64,000 nt of DNA from Bacteroidales bacterium (GTDB lineage Bacteria; Bacteroidota; Bacteroidia; Bacteroidales; WCHB1-69), in assembly GCA_017554325.1 (NCBI GenBank), contig JAFZIP010000003.1, forward strand, positions 1 through 64,000, in the 5' to 3' direction. Of the stretch, positions 60,521-64,000 are shown piece after piece. The position numbers and the translations under genes were made by a program. The notes beneath the pieces are model-generated. The model did not search any database. It saw only the letters and a program-made list of their open reading frames with translations, and had not been told where the DNA came from. Every line of letters starts with the position of its first letter. Positions within the stretch are counted from its first letter, which is position 1.

Positions 60521-60548
60521 ATAGATGAAAATCGTGGCTTTTTAATCT

Positions 60549-61083
60549 TTATGCTTTCCACACAGGCAATTTTTCCCATTCAGCAGGGAATCCCATGTCT
60601 TTCAAAGTCAGCAGGCGATGGTTTTCTTCCAGCAGGGATTTCAGTCTGTGTTTGAAAGAATTGCCCGGACTGATGATGTCAACCATATACTTGATTGCCG
60701 AAAGCAAAGCAAAGAGCTTGTTTTGCTTTACGGTTGTCAATGCTGGGCTCGTCATGAAAGGGCGTGATGTGTTATAAGGCAGTTTTAGCTGTACCACAAA
60801 ACGCCGGTTCCAAATTCTACTGTGATGAGCGCAACAGTTTCGCAGGTTGGAGAAAGCGTGAAGCCAGTTGGCGAAAACCTCTATGTCTCCGATGCCGAAG
60901 GCATAAGCAACCTTTTTTTTGTCAGCATTCCTCTTCAGAAGCTTGTACATTCTGCTTAAAGTGCCGAATGAAAGCACCTCTAATGTCATCCAAGATGGGG
61001 GCATTGTCGGAGAAATTCAGCCCCCTGTTTTCAAGCTTGGTAATTTGTTCCTCAATAGAGATTGGTTTTTTAGAAAATTTCAT
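60549..61083 (-). pseudogene. Abi_2 (AbiD/AbiF-like) abortive-infection gene with internal deletion
   Basis: The start is intact: MKFSKKPISIEEQITKLENR then GLNFSDNA (61083 to about 60985). The frame then changes and jumps to the family's C-terminal half: PPSWMTLEVLSFGTLSRMYK, FANWLHAFSNLRNCCAHHSR and NRRFVVQL up to the stop at 60549. A complete Abi_2 protein would have about 130-150 more residues between these parts. A deletion has removed the middle and shifted the frame, so the phage-abortive-infection function is probably lost. The C-terminal HEPN-like motif (RNCCAHHSR, an RxxxxH type) is preserved. Confidence 0.8.
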
Positions 61084-61160
61084 GATCAAGGTTCTATTAA
61101 AACTCGAAGACCCCCCGGGGTGCGCTGTTCTAACGGGAAGCGTGGGAGGTCATATCGGTT

Positions 61161-61169
61161 GCAAAAATA
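61161..61169 (-). promoter_or_regulatory. -7 box of the broken Abi_2 gene
   Basis: TATTTTTGC on the minus strand, 77 bases before the former start. Confidence 0.45.
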
Positions 61170-61218
61170 CAAAATATCTTTAAGATTTTCTCTTTGATGA
61201 AAATTTTTGCAAAAAAAG

Positions 61219-61240
61219 CGGCGCGCCATGGCACGCCGCT
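61219..61240. repeat. Palindrome related to the GTAGAGACG family
   Basis: GCGGCGCGCCATGGCACGCC with GC: the same CGCGCCATGGCACG core as 49717-49744 but with GCGG/CCGC arms. Confidence 0.65.
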
Positions 61241-61309
61241 ACAATCTCGCAAGTGCTGACGTTTAGGACTTGGATATGGTGGTGAAATAATCAGTTCAGT
61301 ATCCTCTGT

Positions 61310-61640
61310 ATCGGCAATGATAGCATGCCAGAGGCATGTGACGCGCCGTTAGGCGCAAATAACACCATACAAGTGGCAAAGCCGCGCAGTGTGTTGAAAA
61401 GCAAATGGTATGGTGACAACACTGGTGCTGCCTATGAAGGTGACCATAGGGAGTGTGCCTCATGTGCATATCGGAAATATGCGACATCTCACCATCAGGC
61501 GGCATGATCCATCGCATCTCTCCGAGATGCCTGCAGAGCGTGTGCGGCTCCAACCACCATACTACGCCTGACGGCTTGTATGGTGTTGATTGCACTGCGT
61601 GCGTTGTGCCTCTCCGAGGCGATGATATATTGGTTGATCT
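61310..61640. repeat. Cluster of short hairpins in a gene-free stretch
   Basis: The stretch 61084-61642 has no convincing gene. It is dense in small palindromes: GCGCCGTTAGGCGC (61343), GCATATCGGAAATATGC (61466), GCATCTCTCCGAGATGC (61514), GCCTCTCCGAGGC (61609), and ACCATAC/GTATGGT and CCTATG/CATAGG pairs. It could be a decayed mobile element or a structured RNA. Confidence 0.55.
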
Positions 61641-61642
61641 CT

Positions 61643-61879
61643 TTACCAACCCGCCGTCACATCGCCCTCGATCTCGCCGGTGCTGACGTTCACGACTTGG
61701 ATTTGGATGTATTCGGGGGTGATGCGGGCAGAGAGGTAGTAGCCGACTGCCGTGAAGTTGTTGCTTTGAACGGTGGTTTTGCCGTTGTAGATGCCGCTTT
61801 GCTGGCCTTGCTGCTCTTTATAGAGCTTTTCGAGTTGCTCTTTGGCTACCACGACATATTCTTTGTCGTTGGGACAGCG
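61643..61879 (-). pseudogene. C-terminal fragment of a CsgG-like protein
   Basis: Encodes CPNDKEYVVVAKEQLEKLYK, then EQQGQQSGIYNG and YYLSARITPEYIQIQVVNVS, TGEIEGDVTAGW. The order (VVxxEQLxKLxxEQ, then ARxxxxxxxxVxVVNVxTGEI) is that of the CsgG-like domain in the neighbouring gene at 62146, but with no start or signal peptide and lacking the middle. It lies after the terminator of that gene and appears to be a truncated relative. Confidence 0.6.
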
Positions 61880-61904
61880 GAAGTGTTGTATCCAAAAGTA
61901 TAAT

Positions 61905-61934
61905 GAAAAAAACGCAGTCGTTCTTGACTGCATT
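61905..61934. terminator. Terminator of the CsgG-FISUMP gene
   Basis: Stem GCAGTC/GACTGC with loop GTTCTT, flanked by A-run and T-run so that it can act in both directions. It lies about 210 bases after the stop at 62146; the gap between shows nothing else. Confidence 0.65.
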
Positions 61935-62145
61935 TTTATTTCACCAAGCTTGTTCTATCAAGTATATGACTACCAAGATTATTACGGAATTTTGTACGGT
62001 GCGAGATTCCGATAATAAAAGGACGAACTTAAGATCACCGAGAAGCATGAATGAACCGATTTTCACATCGAACTTTCATGTTCATAAATCTAAATAAATA
62101 AGTTTGTACGCAATAATTATGAGGTTTTAACCCTTACAAAAACTC

Positions 62146-63468
62146 CTATTTCGTTTCGACAAGACGAACAGCACAGTATCTATGAGGTATCTCTCCTTTT
62201 CTCAGTTCCTTACTTCCTTTCCAAAAAAACAGATACCACATACTATTTGTACTTTCTATTGTTGATGACCAATACATAGATTCACCAGGTCCAGTAAACA
62301 TGCCTCCGACATTGCCTCCGAGATCAGCCCAACCTGACCCAGGAAGCAGTATATAATCACCACTTGGACCAATAACCTTATATTGATTATCTTCGATCCA
62401 AATCCATTGACAAGTAATCAAAAGTTCTTCCCATTGTTCTTTGGTAGGTATACTATTTCCAAATTTGTTTGCTGCTTCAGTATAAGTGTATAGATTACCT
62501 TTTTCTAAATTACGCTCATTATTCTGATAGTTTATTCTTTCTATGTCATATATTTGACGAAAACTATGTCCACCATTTTCATTTTTATCTCGCCATAATG
62601 TACCGCTTGGCAATCCTAAATCAACTAATCCTCGACTTTGAAGATATGCTTTTCTTTCTTGTTCTTTTTCTGATTGTAATGTTGCAAAATCCTTCCCAGA
62701 CGAAACCAATAGCACTATTCCGTTTTTCTTCTCTTTGGTCATATATTCACCACTACCAAGGTAATTATTAGCTCGCAACAAAGATAATTCCTCATTGGTC
62801 GGGATACGCCAGTTGTTGTAACCATGTTGTGCTTGGGCATTTATCTGGCTTATAACTGAAGTCGGTTCTGCTTGGAACGTTCCAAGCTCATTAGGGAAAA
62901 TCTTCAAATATCCATACAGTACTTCTACAGAAGTGCGTTTTCTTGGAGTTGCAGTAGCCGTTTGTGTCGCAGGTACAGTACTACCCGAAGTAATAGCAAT
63001 CTTGCTTGCTAATTTTTGCGCAACACTTTGCATACTGGATCTATAGGATGAGGTAGCAAATGTTGCACCTTCCGTAGCGGCTATAGTGCCTGTTTCTACA
63101 TTGATCACACGCGCATCCACTTGATATTGACCAAAAACATAGTTGATATCACCTACAACAATCTTGGACACATTCAATATCTCACCCACACGAACCATTT
63201 GGGCTTGTGTCATCCGTGAACGCTGGAACCCCTGTTCCTCAATTACTTTGTCTATCTGTGTTCGTTCCACCATTGTATATCCGGCAGGACGAAAATAGGT
63301 GATGAATATGGCGGAGATTCCATCCACATCAGCTTGTGAGATGCCGGAACCCGCTTTGAATTCCAATACTGCGCAACGCTGTGCGTTTACTGAAAATGCC
63401 ATTAAGCATAGAATGGCTACAATAAAAGTTTTTGTTAGAGCTTTCATTTTTTTTGTTGATTTATTCAT
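62146..63468 (-). CDS. CsgG-like domain fused to a FISUMP domain, exported
   Basis: 440 residues. A signal peptide (TFIVAILCLMAFSVNAQ) is followed by a CsgG/curli-assembly-like domain at about 30-160 (YTMVERTQIDKVIEEQGFQR, VGEILNVSKIVVGDINYVFG, ARVINVETGTIAATEGA). The C-terminal 250 residues are a FISUMP (Fibrobacter paralogous) domain: WRIPTNEELSLLRANNYLG, LVDLGLPSGTLWRDKNENGG, IPTKEQWEELL and MYWSSTIESTNSMWYLFFW. It probably acts at the cell surface. The start overlaps the stop of the preceding gene (ATGAATAA); ATG 63447 would give a neater signal peptide. Function is unknown. Confidence 0.85.
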   Translation of the reverse strand: MNKSTKKMKALTKTFIVAILCLMAFSVNAQRCAVLEFKAGSGISQADVDGISAIFITYFRPAGYTMVERTQIDKVIEEQGFQRSRMTQAQMVRVGEILNVSKIVVGDINYVFGQYQVDARVINVETGTIAATEGATFATSSYRSSMQSVAQKLASKIAITSGSTVPATQTATATPRKRTSVEVLYGYLKIFPNELGTFQAEPTSVISQINAQAQHGYNNWRIPTNEELSLLRANNYLGSGEYMTKEKKNGIVLLVSSGKDFATLQSEKEQERKAYLQSRGLVDLGLPSGTLWRDKNENGGHSFRQIYDIERINYQNNERNLEKGNLYTYTEAANKFGNSIPTKEQWEELLITCQWIWIEDNQYKVIGPSGDYILLPGSGWADLGGNVGGMFTGPGESMYWSSTIESTNSMWYLFFWKGSKELRKGEIPHRYCAVRLVETK

Positions 63469-64000
63469 TGTCGTTCGTTAAAAAATAATCACTTATCACC
63501 TTGTCTCTTTCCTCATAGTAAGCCTTTTCCCTTCGTAATGTGAAGTTGTATAAATAAGCAAAATAGAAATACAGATGTTTGATCTCTTTGCCATTTTGGA
63601 TTTCTATAAGAGGCCTCAATCTTCCATACATATTCAAAATGGTTCGTCCATAATAATCTACAATAATGTTTGTCGTGGTATTATAGTATATGAAGCCCAA
63701 GTATTCCATTTTGCTGCAAAATCGTATAATCTTGTTGTATGATTGTTGCAGATGCTGCTTTTCATTCTCATCAATTTCACCCATGTTGTCTTTATAACAG
63801 GTGTCTTTAAAGTCTTGCAAGCTAATTTTCTCTTTTTTGTTTAGCTGTTTTATTCTTTCAATGTCATCGTCAAAAGAGGAAGAATTGATGTACTTTCGAC
63901 ATTCTTTGAAATCTTCTGTCCCTAATTCTTCCGAAACATTCGAGAAGACATCCATTTTGGTTTGTCCCTCTAATATGTTTATTTCCTTGTTTAGGTGTTC
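63461..64000 (-). CDS. Unknown protein, 5' end beyond the window
   Basis: Not recognised. The minus-strand frame is open from its stop at 63461 to the window edge. An ATG at 63955 exists, but the 15 codons before it (EHLNKEINILEGQTK) look like coding sequence, so the gene probably starts outside. The visible 180 residues are charged and helical (ECRKYINSSSFDDDIERIKQ, then LYFYFAYLYNFTLRREKAYY). The stop overlaps the start of the CsgG-FISUMP gene, so they share an operon. Confidence 0.7.
   Translation of the reverse strand, partial: EHLNKEINILEGQTKMDVFSNVSEELGTEDFKECRKYINSSSFDDDIERIKQLNKKEKISLQDFKDTCYKDNMGEIDENEKQHLQQSYNKIIRFCSKMEYLGFIYYNTTTNIIVDYYGRTILNMYGRLRPLIEIQNGKEIKHLYFYFAYLYNFTLRREKAYYEERDKVISDYFLTNDNE

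Overview
The window looks like a chromosome segment of an uncultured member of the Bacteroidales. The evidence is the recurrent -7 box TAnnTTTG (most often TATTTTTGC) 15-40 bases before start codons, weak Shine-Dalgarno sites, many SusD/TonB-era style outer-membrane and lipoprotein genes, a type IX secretion system (T9SS) regulator (PorX), two proteins with T9SS sorting domains, a glycine-lipid gene pair and DUF families typical of Bacteroidetes. No rRNA, integrase, complete insertion sequence, prophage or CRISPR array was seen. The species cannot be named from the sequence.

Layout. 1-10.4 kb: a fused GH29-GH3 glycosidase, a small HTH gene, a TraB-like protein, the debris of a blaI/blaR1-type locus, and a minus-strand pair made of an ECF sigma factor with a membrane-anchored tail and a large outer-membrane barrel protein. 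10.5-19.6 kb: an AAA ATPase, a secreted WG-repeat protein, a patatin phospholipase, a fused LD-carboxypeptidase/D-Ala-D-Ala dipeptidase, a thioesterase, an M28 peptidase, a lipoprotein and a DMT transporter, then tRNA-Ala. 19.8-22.1 kb: the queuosine precursor genes queF-queC-queD-queE. 22.1-25.5 kb: a DUF5618 gene bracketed by two copies of a 149-nt structured repeat, a DUF2807 lipoprotein and a T9SS-exported M6 protease. 25.6-36 kb (mostly minus strand): gcvT, the glsA-glsB acyltransferase pair, tsaC behind the SRP RNA, an arginine decarboxylase, a toxin-antitoxin pair with a leucine-rich-repeat protein, riboflavin kinase and sufB. 36-40.7 kb: nitroreductase, a GH2 beta-mannosidase, a QKDRWG-repeat protein and a PLD-type nuclease.

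40.7-46.3 kb is an accessory island: a DUF234 ATPase, two truncated copies of the PLD gene start, an A+T-rich gene pair encoding a PD-(D/E)XK-like protein and a beta-CASP metallo-beta-lactamase protein (the best candidate here for an undescribed nucleic-acid-targeting module), and an ORF6N regulator. 46.4-55.8 kb: DEDDh exonuclease, porX, terC, a MATE transporter, a gingipain-adhesin-like T9SS protein, a ParE-type toxin-antitoxin pair and tRNA-Glu. 55.9-64 kb: a TonB-type barrel, a third divergent copy of the structured repeat beside an IS3-like end, a DUF4301 protein, a broken Abi_2 gene, a hairpin-rich gene desert, and a CsgG-FISUMP fusion with a truncated relative.

Functional themes are glycan breakdown (GH29-GH3, GH2), cell-wall peptide recycling (S66-VanX), surface export by T9SS, queuosine synthesis, and a steady background of small defence/toxin genes and their fossils. 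Functions are from recognised family motifs; start sites were chosen from signal peptides, promoter boxes and gene overlaps.
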